From positions 4,154,001 to 4,218,000 of the forward strand of contig JAGMUV010000005.1 in assembly GCA_020744425.1 (NCBI GenBank): a stretch of DNA of 64,000 bases, in the 5' to 3' direction. The position numbers and the translations under genes are program-made. Source of the DNA: Dactylonectria macrodidyma (lineage: Eukaryota > Ascomycota > Sordariomycetes > Hypocreales > Nectriaceae). Shown here piece after piece: positions 10,501 through 20,939 of the stretch. The notes beneath the pieces are model-generated. The model was not told the DNA's origin. It saw nothing but the letters and a program-made list of their open reading frames with translations, and searched no databases. Positions within the stretch are counted from its first letter, which is position 1. Each line of letters opens with the position of its first letter.

Positions 10501-13500
10501 TTACAAGTGGCGTCTCTCCCTGACCTCTTCGTATGTCTGGATCTGGTCGTCGACCTCCAAATCCTGGAACTCTTCGAAGCCAATACCACACTCGGTGCCT
10601 TTGCCCATCTCCATGACGTCCTTTTTGACGTGCTTGAGAGTGTCGATTTTTCCTACGAGGAGGGGAGATATATATTAACAGGGAATTCTTGCACCCGACT
10701 CAAGACTGAAATGGAAACAGAAACGGAAAATGGAAATGAAGATAGACTTACCATCGTAAATGACCTTGCCGCGCCGGAGCACCTTGACCTGGGACGTCTT
10801 CTTGATGGTGCCGTTGCGGATTTTGCAGCCGGCAATGTTCTGGGTCTGGCGCTTCTTGAGGTTGATGTTGAAGATCTGCTGGATGTCGGCCTCGCCGAGG
10901 ACGCGGTGGGTGATGGTGACGGGCAGGAGGGCCGAGAGGGTGTCCTTGACCTCGTCGGCGACGTGGTAGATGACACTATAATCGATGATGCGAACGCTGT
11001 TCTCCTCTGCGCGCTGGCGGATGTGTGGTGCGATGGAGTTGTTGAAGTTGACGATGATGCTCTTGGACGTGGCCGCGTGATCCACGTCGTACTCGGAGAT
11101 GGAGCCCACTCCGGATCGGAGGATCTTGGCCTGTACCTCGTGGTTGCCGATCTCCTGGACGGTGCCGCAGACGGCCTCAACGGAGCCGGCCACATCGGCC
11201 TTGACGATGAAGTTCTGGAGGATGATGCCGGGCTCGGCTTCGACCGGGGCCTCGAGACCCCTGGCTTCAGCCGCCGCTGCCGCCTCCTCTGCCGCGGCTT
11301 TCTCGCGGAGGCGCTGCTCGTGCTCGGCGAGCTGGGCAGAGCTCTCTTCACGTTCCGCCATTTCCTGGCGATATTCGATGGCCGTCTTGGCCTTGGCCTC
11401 GTCCGGCGACTGGAGAATCTGTTCTCCGGCCTCGGGCAGCTCGCGCCAGCCCAGAATCTCAACGGGGATTCCGGGAAGCGCCTCTTCGATCTCGGCTCCG
11501 GCTTCGTTACGGAGGACGCGGATCTTGGCCCACGTCTTGCCGGCCACGATGTAGTCGCCGAGCCGCAGCGTGCCTCGCTTGACGAGCACCGACGCCGTCT
11601 TGCCGACCTGCTTGATGCTAGACTCTAGCACCCATCCCTCCGCCATGCCGTCGGTCTCGGCGCGGACATCGAGCATCTCGGAGAGAGTGACAATGTTCTC
11701 CTCGAGGTCTTCCATGCCCTGGCCAGTCTTGCCGCTGACGCAGACAACCTGGACGTCGCCTCCGTAATCCTCAATCTCGACCCCGTGTCGAGCGAGATCT
11801 GCCTTGACAACTTCGACCCGGGCGTCCTCCTTGTCGACCTTGTTGATGGCGACGATGATAGGGACCTTGGCTGAAGTGGCATGTTTCAGCGCCTCGAGCG
11901 TCTGCGGCATCACACTGTCATCGGCAGCCACCACCAAGACGACAATGTCCGTCACATTTGCGCCTCTTTGACGCATCGACAGGAAGGCAGCGTGACCGGG
12001 CGTGTCTAAAAAGGTGATTTGCTTCCCGGATGACATGTTGACGACGAAAGCGCCTATGTGCTGGGTAATGCCACCGTGTTCGCCAGCGGCAACCGAAGAC
12101 TTCCTCAGCCAGTCCAGAAGCGTCGTCTTACCGTGATCGACGTGGCCCATAATGGTAACGACAGGCGGGCGGGACGGGAGTGTGGAAGGATCCTCCGGCG
12201 CAGGTCGAGGCCGGAGATCTCGCTTGGAGCCTGATTCGACTGTCGGTTCGAGGCCATACTCCATGGCGACAAGACTAGCCGTGTCTCCAGTCATGATGGT
12301 GTCTTCCGTAACGTCTTCAAAGCCCATGTGCTCCAGGTCACGCAGGAAATGAACGATGCGGAGCTTGAGAGCTGCGGCTAAGTTGGACACGCTGATGTAC
12401 TCTGGGAGGAAGATCTGGACAGGCTGCTCCTCCACCTGCTCACCGGCCTGTCTCTTGGCGTCCTTCTCAGCCTTTCGGAGCTGTCTTGCCTCCCATTTCT
12501 TGACCGCTTCGTCATCCCAGTCATCATCGTCCTCTTGATGCCGTCGCCGGGCAGTCTGGCGCTTCTTGTCACCGCGCTTGGCGAACGCCTCCTCTTCCAG
12601 TTCGAATCTCGACTTCCGCCGTGACGGCTCTATGGATTGGCCCTGGTTTCTCTCAGACCAGGGGACGAATTGGTTCCAAGACTCGTCAATAGCCGCGGCC
12701 TTGCGCTTATCGCCGCCGGTGGCCCGATTCTGGCTCCTGCCACGGAGCCCGGTGACTCTGTTCTCGAGGGCGTCCCAAAAGTCGTCATCGCCGCTGACCG
12801 ATTCTTGGGCGGCCTTGGAACTCTCAGTATGCGATGCCCGCTTTAGCTGGCCCCAGACATCAGACCCTTTGCCACCATCAAGCGTTTTGGAAGCAACATG
12901 TACTTTGTTTTCGCTTGGCGGGGTTTCTGTGTTCTTAGGCTTCTGGGTCGGAAGAGGAACCGACGTGTCTATCTTTCGAGCGCTGAAGGCACCCCAGGAA
13001 GGCTGTGCCGGCGCAGACGCAGCAATTGGGGTCTTGCGTTCGGCTGGCGTATTGCTAGACCATGAGGCTGGAGTTGCCACCGGCGCCGGGTCGCGGTCGA
13101 TCTTGAAGGCCTCAGCAAGCAACGAACTCGACAACGGACTGGACTGGGGTTTGGCTTCATCGGCATCGAGTTGTTGATTATGCTTCTTTCGTTTCGCTCG
13201 CCTGTTCTTCTTTTTATCGGTTTTCTGGTTGGGACTATCCTTATTGCTGGTATTTGGCGATGCGCCAACCGAGTTATCAGGAGAGGCATTCGCATCGCCC
13301 GAGGGTGTCGGCTTCGGATTGGGGGGGGGAAGGCCCATCTTTTTTCGAGCCTCCCGCTCATGAGGAAGAAGCGCATCGAGGGAAGGCTTGCTATTCGGAT
13401 TCGCAGGGCCGTTGCTGGCGAAGGAGCCGAAAGATCCTAACCCGGCACCGAAGCCTCCTCCCGGGAACCCTCCCGGTCGAGCAGTTCCATTGTCGTTGGG

Positions 13501-13780
13501 GCCCCGCAGCGGCGAGCTCGTCGATAGAGCACGCACGCCAAAGGGCTGCGGCTGCGACCAGGAAGGCCTTATCCGCGAGAAGGTCCTTGAAGCTGTTGTC
13601 GAGCTCGCGATGGTCGAGAAACGGCCATCTCCAAGCTGGGCTTCCCTCGGCGAGAGCTTATGTCGGCAGGAAGCGCATACATAGGAACCGCAGCGCTCCT
13701 ACAGCCGGGATTAAATCAATTGCAACGGGAGAAGCGGCAATGGGTAATCAACTGACCTGTAACGCGCGAGCTCTCAACAT
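10501..13780 (-). CDS. IFM1: Mitochondrial translation initiation factor IF-2
   Basis: Exons, on the minus strand: 13780-13757, 13698-10752 and 10652-10501, 1040 aa. The first exon codes only eight residues (MLRARALQ). The frame then continues through [14 protein letters not shown] into a basic presequence-like region and a long disordered, charged part. The GTPase G1 loop is GHVDHGKTT at about residues 526-534, followed by [14 protein letters not shown] (G3) and AINKVDKED (G4). Domain II and the C-terminal IF-2 domains follow ([27 protein letters not shown]). The last exon encodes [20 protein letters not shown], typical of the IF-2 end. Role: GTP-dependent placing of initiator tRNA on the mitochondrial small ribosomal subunit. 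Without the mini-exon a gene finder would start at an in-frame GTG near 13536 or at an internal Met. Confidence 0.95.
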
Positions 13781-14367
13781 TGCCGCGACAAGGGGTTATC
13801 AGACGTACAGCGAGCGTCTGACATGGAGTCAATGGTCAGTCGTTCGTTGCAGATAAATCGGGTGTCGGCTGCTACTTGAATCTCTGGTGGAGCAGGAGCA
13901 TTTTCAAGCCGCCACCGACGAGCTCCATCCCGGCACCAGGATTGTCCGCCTGGGCGAATGACAGGTGTGGCTTTACTCAAGTGTAATGCGCCACATTGTT
14001 ACCGTGGTCATGATGAATGGCAATGGGAGGATTCAAGGGGGTGCAAATAATGAAATTGTATGACCAGGATTGCTCTAGGCTCCGTCTGTATTGAATCGTA
14101 ATCATCTCATGCTCGCACAAGTATACAAAAACCTACAGTTTGTGGGATTGGTGGCGACTCGAGTTCAACCGAATGTTTAGGGGCTGACGACAGCTATCAT
14201 ATTTCCTTTTGCCAGTGGAGCTGCACCAAGCTTCCGTGTCCTCCCTAACATATATTCAGTTGAACCCCCACCAGCGAACGTCTTGAGCACACGACTCTTT
14301 CAACACATCCAACGAATTGCCAGGGACAACCTCGTCTCAAAAGTCACAAAAGCAAAAGCAATTGATC
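13781..14367. other. Divergent promoter region, IF-2 and membrane protein
   Basis: The spacer between two divergent genes. I see no coding sequence. It should carry both promoters, but no specific factor site is clear. Confidence 0.55.
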
Positions 14368-15399
14368 ATGCCAGCTACCAGACGAGCCACAAAGGCCAAG
14401 GCGGCTCAGGCGAAGCAGAAAGCCGGCGTTCCTCCTTCGCCCTTCAAGCAGCCCCCAGAAGTCCTAGAGCCATTCCTAGGCAGTTTGTCCAAGAAGCACA
14501 TCTACGTCACGCACATCGACTCGAAGCCTGCCGACTTCAAGCGCAAGATCTTCCTCGTCCCCGTGGGCATGAACGTGTGCGTCGTCTTACTCTTCGTCCT
14601 GCGCATGGTCTGGATCCTGCCGTGGTACTACAAGCTCGTGGCATCGTCGCTCGGCCACTCCAACGAGACGACATGGGCGGCTGCTGCGGATGCGCCGTGG
14701 ACCGCGGCCGTTTGGGAGATCGCCAAGCGCGCCGCTACCATGCTCTTCGACTTTGTGCTCTTCGTCTTCGTCTGGCCCTGGCCCGTCGAGTTCGTCGCCG
14801 GACAGGCCCACGGAAACCCGTGCCAGTGGCGATGGCAGGTCGGCTTCCGGCCGAAGGAGATATATGTTCGACGCTCCCGCGACTGGGACCGCATGCTCAA
14901 GGACATCTTTTCCGACAAGGACTCCAAGACCATCCTCACCGCCTACCTAGGCCAGGCCACGTCGTCAATGCTGCAGGAGCAGAAGACGGGCTACCTCCTC
15001 ATGAACGGCCAGTGGGATCTCGACTGGGCCGCGATGATCCTCGCTCACAGCCTCGTCGACAAGAAGGACATCGCCATCGAGGCCTTTCGCAGCCTCGCCC
15101 TTGTGCACCACCGCGACTACGGCTGGATGGTCTACGACACCAAGACCAACGCGGCAGCTAGCGAGGACGAGCGTCGTCGCCAGGTCTTTGCGTTCAGGGA
15201 CACTCTCACCGTCATGGGCAAGGAGGATTTGTTCTATCGCTGGGTGGAGATTGTGCAGTTTGAGTCGACACGGCCAGAGGGTTTTGGCCCCGACGAGCAG
15301 GAGGCTGCTGCCCGCAAGATCCGAGAGCTGTTTGAGGACGAGAATATTAACTTCGATCAACTATGGAAGCAGAGCGTGGGATCTATGAACTCATCCTAA
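14368..15399 (+). CDS. Two-helix membrane protein of unknown function
   Basis: A single exon of 343 aa. I do not recognise a characterised family. Visible features are a basic Ala/Lys-rich N terminus (residues 1-20), two hydrophobic segments at about 61-88 and 122-140 separated by a Trp/Ala-rich loop with an NET sequon, and a soluble C-terminal half of about 200 residues with many Trp and Asp (CQWRWQVGFRPKEIYVRRSR, NGQWDLDWAAMILAHSLVDK, HHRDYGWMVYDTK). The regular codon use and dense aromatic motifs argue for a real, conserved protein. The first ATG of the frame is at 14368; the frame itself is open to 14317 without an ATG. The topology suggests an endomembrane or mitochondrial hairpin protein, which is inference. 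Confidence 0.8.
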   Translation: MPATRRATKAKAAQAKQKAGVPPSPFKQPPEVLEPFLGSLSKKHIYVTHIDSKPADFKRKIFLVPVGMNVCVVLLFVLRMVWILPWYYKLVASSLGHSNETTWAAAADAPWTAAVWEIAKRAATMLFDFVLFVFVWPWPVEFVAGQAHGNPCQWRWQVGFRPKEIYVRRSRDWDRMLKDIFSDKDSKTILTAYLGQATSSMLQEQKTGYLLMNGQWDLDWAAMILAHSLVDKKDIAIEAFRSLALVHHRDYGWMVYDTKTNAAASEDERRRQVFAFRDTLTVMGKEDLFYRWVEIVQFESTRPEGFGPDEQEAAARKIRELFEDENINFDQLWKQSVGSMNSS

Positions 15400-15735
15400 G
15401 CACGAGGGTAGAGCAAGTCTCAATTGTACAATATACCTAAGAAAAGATGGCAGATAGTGTGGAGAGAAAACACATGAAGGTTGAGACAATTTTGTCTACC
15501 TGTTCAAACACTCAGTGAACGAGCGGTTCAAACCAGGGTTCAATTTTAGCTACGACCATAGGTACCTCAGATGACTGCATGCAAAACCTGAGGCTATCGC
15601 ACCCATCCATTTCAACTCCACTGCCACCAAAATATATCCAAAAAGCATCGCACTCTCATGATATAAAATGCAATGGCTGTTCAGTATCAAGAATGCAAAT
15701 ATATAAAGCAAAAAAAGGAGGGGGAAAAAAGGAGA

Positions 15736-15815
15736 GAATCGAGGAATTCGAACCCGGAACCTGTCAAAAAAACACAACCCCCCAACCCGAGACCGCCGCC
15801 CTGCTACCATTCTCA
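15736..15815 (-). pseudogene. tRNA-like fragment with B-box (degenerate)
   Basis: On the minus strand the ends GAGAAT and ATTCTC can pair like an acceptor stem, and near the 3' end is GGGTTCGAATTCC, which resembles the tRNA T-loop/B box. A run of six to seven T follows downstream. Against a working tRNA: the T stem pairs poorly, there is no good D arm or A box, and an internal T7 would stop RNA polymerase III. I treat it as a tRNA-derived relic or chance match. Confidence 0.25.
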
Positions 15816-15969
15816 GCGATGGTACTACAGCGCGTCCAGCTTTCGCCTTGGATATTTCATTTGCACCATGCTCCAACCTCGGGGAAGCCTCGCAAATCCC
15901 GCCCGTCGACGGCACCTGCGCGACCCATCCAGGGGTTGGTGGTGTTTCTGAGGGCGAGTTTGTCTCACG

Positions 15970-16091
15970 GTCTTGGCGGCGAGTGGTTAAGTCTGCGCTC
16001 CCAGGACGCGTTCCCGTACTAGGTGGGCGCACCCAACCGTTCCGGGAACCGTTCCTGTAGAGCGGAAACATTAACCACTCGGCCAGAGGAC
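15970..16091. repeat. Imperfect palindrome with tRNA-like arms
   Basis: The two arms (about 15970-16016 on plus and 16091-16043 read on minus) are roughly 70% alike and face each other. Both contain GAGTGGTTAA, the D-arm/A-box sequence of class II tRNAs (Ser, Leu), preceded on the minus arm by GGCC. Each is followed by an anticodon-arm-like hairpin and GTTCCCG. Neither arm has a nearby T arm, so they look like two 5' halves of a tRNA placed head to head. Confidence 0.5.
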
Positions 16092-18020
16092 CGCCGCAGG
16101 GACTCGCCCGCTTGTTGGAGGGGTTGACTGTATCGGGGTATATGAAACTATTACAGCTACGCCCGGTGACTGGTCTAGGTTGCGTGGTTGGCAGCTGGCG
16201 GCCGGTTGGCAACCTCTCTGAACCAGCCAAGGAAATTCCAGCACCAGGAACCGAAAACGCCAGAACCATCCAATGACCAAAGAGGCATCCGAAACCACGG
16301 TGACATGTCCTAGTGATAGACGAACAAACAAATAGCATCTGTGGCTAGACCCTGAGGTAATATCATGACAACTTGTCAAGCGATGGCCAAGTCCAAACAA
16401 CAGTACTCCCTGACATAGCTTGTGCATGATCAATGCCCGCAGCATATGAATAAACCAACTTACATTTCCCAGGTGGATTGTGTCTTCTCCAGCTTAGACA
16501 CAGGGCCTAGCACCAGGCGTTGGCCATCATGTGGATGGCAATCCCCTCATCACCATGTCTGACTTCAGACGTCCCTTTACGGATGACAATAGCAATTTTG
16601 ACAGTCACAGATAAATCGACCTTGCGACTATCCACGTGTCTTGCAACTGGGACTCAACGCAAAGAGACAACATGTCGGAGACTTCGTAGTCGTCATGTGG
16701 ACGTGGCTCGCAAACTCGGCGTCGGTCGCGTGTCGTCGTTCGGGAGGGCCTAGACGCGGGAAATGGGCAGAACAGGGCATGTACAGTGGTCAATCGGAGA
16801 CAGCAGGGGATTTAGGCTACGGAGGTATCGTCTGGAAAGAGTAGTGAACGGAATGAGAAGCTAGAACAAAGAATTGGCGGAGGCAAAAGTAAAAATGTTG
16901 GATGTGTGTAGTCTATGGTTAGGGAATGAGGTTAACTGTGGACAACCATGGTTGGGTCCATACCCCTCCCAGCCGTGATGGCTTACATAAGTGAAATCGG
17001 GCGGACTAAAGATCCGTTTGTGGTCCGTGCGTTTCAACGGTCCCATTTTCATGGGTCCTTGACTGCTTGGCTTCCTGGGCATGTCACTGGTATTTTTGGC
17101 ATCTCGGGAGCGGGCGCAACGACTCGAGAGGACCCGGCTAGTCAAAAATTGTAGCCTAGAGCTGGGATTCAAGAGGATGCAGGTCGACGTCCATGATAAT
17201 ACATCGAGTTAGGCTGTCGACGGTGCTTACCGAGCCTTCTTACCTCGTGTTTTGGTGGACGTTGAGTCGCAGAGGCGTACTCCATACATAAAGGGGGGAG
17301 CACTAGCGTGGCATCAAATGGGAGCTATGGGGTGCTGCCACGCAACCTCGATGGTCCCGGGGAGCCTCCTTTTCTGGTTGCCTCGTCGGAGTGGATGTAC
17401 TTCGCACTTATCACCAGTCCGCCTTTGTGTCCCATCTTGGTTCCCCAGGATCTTCGACAAGCTCATCAATCTGTAGAGACCCCTAGCCCCGCTTCCGTTG
17501 GTGAAGGCAATCTCGAGAATCTCCAATCATCATTCCAGGTTGGCCGTAGTCATCTTGATCCTGCTCTTCATCCCATCCATTCAGCCAGCCAGCCAGCCTC
17601 AGCCTGGCTTGCGCGGAATATCCTACTGCCCACTCTGTTCTCCGCCGCCTGGCCAATCCATTTCAGCAGACACCTGCACATCATCAGCCCATGTCCAGCC
17701 TCACGTTTCAATCAATCAGCTAGAACTCAGCTTTACGAAGTGCTATTGCTACAGGGAGACTGTAGCCCAAAGTCTCGATTATCAGCATCTACGTGCCATC
17801 CCTGTCGTTTATCCCAGGGCGATCCCCCTCGCCTTCAAGAAGCAACTTGCGGCCAGCTACTGCTGCTTAAGTGCTTGATACGAAGAGACTGGGTAATTGA
17901 CTCTAGTACCCGTATCTGGTGCCTGCTACTATGTACATGTAAGACCGTAAAAAAGTACAAGGTACAGACCAGTGCCCCTTGCTTAACAGGGGAACCTAGA
18001 AAAAGCCAGTTCACTCGTCC

Positions 18021-18045
18021 ATCAATCAATCAATCAATCAATCAA
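18021..18045. repeat. ATCA tetranucleotide microsatellite
   Basis: Six perfect tandem ATCA units. A simple sequence repeat in noncoding DNA. Confidence 0.9.
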
Positions 18046-18314
18046 ACAGCGTCTCTTTTGGGCGAACAATCCCTCCCCTTGTCTCGCCGGTCACTTCCCG
18101 TTAGGCTAAGGCTTGGTAGCCGTATAAGGAGGTACCAATTCGTACCACTGCCCACCGCCCACAGCCACACACAGCCCATATGTGCCGTAACACTGCCCAC
18201 TGTCCCCCTAGAAGTTAGTGAGCTGGGTCTAAGGCACTAAAAAGGTACCTACCTAGCCTCACCATCAAGCCCAGTCCAACACCCCTAAAATCTGAACGCG
18301 CAAACTAACAGTGG

Positions 18315-18325
18315 CCCCCCCCCCC
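18315..18325. repeat. C11 homopolymer
   Basis: A run of eleven C about 130 bp upstream of the Vps74 start. It is prone to sequencing error or slippage. Confidence 0.85.
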
Positions 18326-18456
18326 AGGTCAGGATCAGCTTCAGTCACGTCGGACAGTTCTTCCGACCGCATCTCGCCAAAATCGACGAAACCACCACCC
18401 CCCTTCCGTCCTCACCCTCGCCCTCGCCCCAAATCATCCTCGCACCCTCGCTCGAA

Positions 18457-19749
18457 ATGTCGTCGGGATTAACGCGACGTCGCGGTGCCGGCGGCGGTGC
18501 CGGAGCCAACTCTACCGAGGGCGACTCTAGCAATGGCGCCGGAGCCAGAAACGTTTCATCCAACGCCAGGGACGGCCCCGAGACCAGCTACGAGAGCGGC
18601 GAGAATGGCCACAAGATCGCCTTCGACCCGAGAGACATTAGCGAGAGCGCTGAGCGAAGCAAGCAGCCTAAGCTGACCCTCATGGAGGAGGTGCTGCTGC
18701 TTGGCCTCAAAGACAAACAGGTACGCGATAGCCACCGACACATGCTTTTTTTTGTTTCCCTTTGACAGCCCCGTACTAACCACTGCGCTCCCCGACCACA
18801 GGGATACCTCTCTTTCTGGAACGACAACATCTCCTATGCTCTCCGAGGCTGCATCGTCCTCGAGCTGGCCTTCCGGGGCCGCATTGCCATGGACAAGGAC
18901 GCCTCGAGGCGGCGGTTCCCCCTTGCTGACCGCAACATCGAGGTCATCGACGACACCCTCACCGGCGAGGTTCTCCTCGACGAGGCCCTCAAGATGATGA
19001 AGCAGAGCGAAAAGATGAGCGTCAGCTCCTGGATCGACCTCATGAGCGGTACATATTCCCTTCCTCCCACTTGATCTTCCATGCAAGCCTCTATGATACT
19101 TGGTCGCTGACGCCCCCCTGTTTCAACCCTCCAGGCGAGACTTGGAACTTGATGAAGATTGGATACCAGCTCAAGCAGGTTCGAGAGCGCCTCGCCAAGG
19201 GCCTCGTCGACAAGGGCATCCTCCGCACCGAAAAGCGCAACTTCCTCCTCTTCGACATGGCCACCCACCCCGTCGCCGACGGTGGCGCCAAGGAGGAGAT
19301 TCGTCGTCGAGTCCGCAACATCCTGACCCAGCGCACCGTCGTTCTCAATGGCAGCCAGTTCCTGCCCGAATCGCTTGAGTTCCGCTACCTACGCAGCATC
19401 TCTATGGTCTGCGCCGCCTACGCCGCCAATGTCCTCGAGAACGCTCTGTCCACCCTGGGTCACGAGGCTCGTGAGAGGGCTTTTGCTCAAACCGACGAGC
19501 TTCTGGCCGATTATAGCCAGTGGCCCTTTGGCAAGAAGGCTACTGGTAATGGAATCGGCGCCAACCTTCCCCAGGTCATTGCTGAGGTAATTTGACGAGC
19601 CCTAGCAACTGCAAAGTTGACACATGTCGTCATGGGCTAACATTAGTTCCCAGGAAACCAACTCGAGTTCCGGCAAAGACAAGGAGCTGCAACTTGAGGT
19701 TGTCGGCGCGTGCCTGAGCGTCTTCACCCGCCTCGACTCTCTTCTCTAA
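18457..19749 (+). CDS. VPS74: Vps74/GOLPH3 Golgi phosphoprotein (GPP34)
   Basis: Exons 18457-18720, 18802-19048, 19135-19586 and 19654-19749 give 352 aa in phase. A disordered N terminus with a basic RRR motif (residues 6-8) precedes the GPP34 domain, about residues 70-345. Conserved blocks are [17 protein letters not shown] joined to [19 protein letters not shown], then [37 protein letters not shown] and [20 protein letters not shown]. The family binds phosphatidylinositol 4-phosphate and keeps glycosyltransferases in the Golgi. The length is typical. The short last exon restores the C terminus [20 protein letters not shown]. Introns are 81, 86 and 67 nt. Confidence 0.95.
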
Positions 19750-20939
19750 TGAGGTCACCCTGGGCCATGGGCGAGCAATGCTCTTGAAGAGCACCCGGCC
19801 CTGGCTTCTCACCAACGCCATCCCACCGCAACTTGCGCGCCTAAGCCGAGCCAATGGCAAGCCGATTCCTCCCATCCCGACTCTCCGTTCCAACGAACCC
19901 TATACTCCGAACCCGTCATCTGCCGTCCTCACCGACCCAACCCACGATAACACCCTTATCCACCCACCGCTCCTCCCCTTGCCTGGCAAACGACAAATAC
20001 AGATCCAACACCATCACCCTCTGCGCGGAGCAGTCGAAGGAATCGTTCGGCTTAGGCGGCAGCGGGGCTTCCCATGATATACGGTAGCTAACTGAAAATC
20101 ATGTAGCTGAGCAAGCTCCTAGCCACGGGACCCCTCTTCCGGTTCGCCGACATGGCAAACCTCGTCGTAGTTGTTGGTGGTGGCTCGCGTGAAATCCCCT
20201 TTTCATGTCCTCTTTTTTTATCTTATTTTTGTTGAAACCTATTTATTCTTGGGAACGGAGATGGACGGGACGGACGGAAACTACGACAAGAGAATGTGCG
20301 CTTGTGAGTGTGTTGGGTTGATTCTCAGGAGGAAAGTTTGAATGTCGAGCTTGGCCGTGCTCCAAGTCCGACCGCTGCTGTTGCTCGGCCGGTACTGTTG
20401 TAATGAAGCAAGAAAAAACACATACGAAAAATAGGCGGGTTGTGTCTTGAAGCCCTTGTTTTTTTTGGTTCTGTATGTCAGTGTTCATGGATCATGGAGC
20501 CTTGCGGGTCGATTATTCTGGGTGCGGGAAACATCACGACAAAACGGTCTCAAGTTCTCCAGTCTGTTCACGTTAAGGCCAGGGGAAGGTTTATGAATAT
20601 TTCTTGTATGCCCATGCTCGCTCATGTTCATGCCTAGTCCATTAAATGCCAGAAAAAGTTGTCAACTCGCCGAGCTAAGCCAGCCAAATTCGCAGTTGTG
20701 CAGTTGTGCTGTTGCTTGTGTGTGTGCCGTCTAGTACACCAATTGTACAGAGTGTTGTTTTCGCTTCGCGCTGAATTTGCCCCCCCTCGGCCCCTTTGAC
20801 TCCCTCAGCGCCGGTTGTCGAGCAAGGAAAGAAGATATTGTCGCTTTTGCTTGTGTTGCTTTTGTCTTCACGTTCACGTTCACCTTTGCTTTTGCTTTTG
20901 CCTTTTTGTCTCCTTTTTTTTCTTTCATTGTGCCATCCC
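19750..20939. other. 3' region between VPS74 and SURF6
   Basis: Two convergent 3' ends. The region contains a T-rich stretch at about 20208-20230 and pyrimidine-rich TTTGC/TTCACG imperfect repeats at about 20865-20930. No gene is supported. Confidence 0.55.

Larger units (their letters stand above)
15400..18456. other. Gene-poor 3 kb region
   Basis: No protein gene is supported. The largest frames (15550-16338 minus, 17308-18240 plus) have no recognisable motif, odd composition and no conserved-looking blocks. The region holds tRNA-like sequences at 15.73-16.1 kb, a TCAA microsatellite at 18021-18045 and a C-run at 18315-18325, all listed separately. The last few hundred bases should include the promoter of the Vps74 gene. 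Confidence 0.5.

Noticed and set aside
10465..11628. 387-codon plus-strand frame
   Set aside because: It lies wholly antisense to the conserved C-terminal half of mitochondrial IF-2; its composition (Asp/Gly/Leu/Val-rich) is the mirror of that gene's codon use.
15970..16091. Functional tRNA-Ser or tRNA-Leu gene
   Set aside because: The D-arm sequence is good, but neither arm has a T arm, matching acceptor ends or a plausible anticodon loop within tRNA length.
15550..16338. 262-codon minus-strand frame
   Set aside because: It crosses the tRNA-like palindrome and fragment, with no recognisable domain; likely chance.
17308..18240. 310-codon plus-strand frame in the gene-poor region
   Set aside because: It runs through a microsatellite, has no motif or typical coding composition, and shows no splice-linked neighbours.
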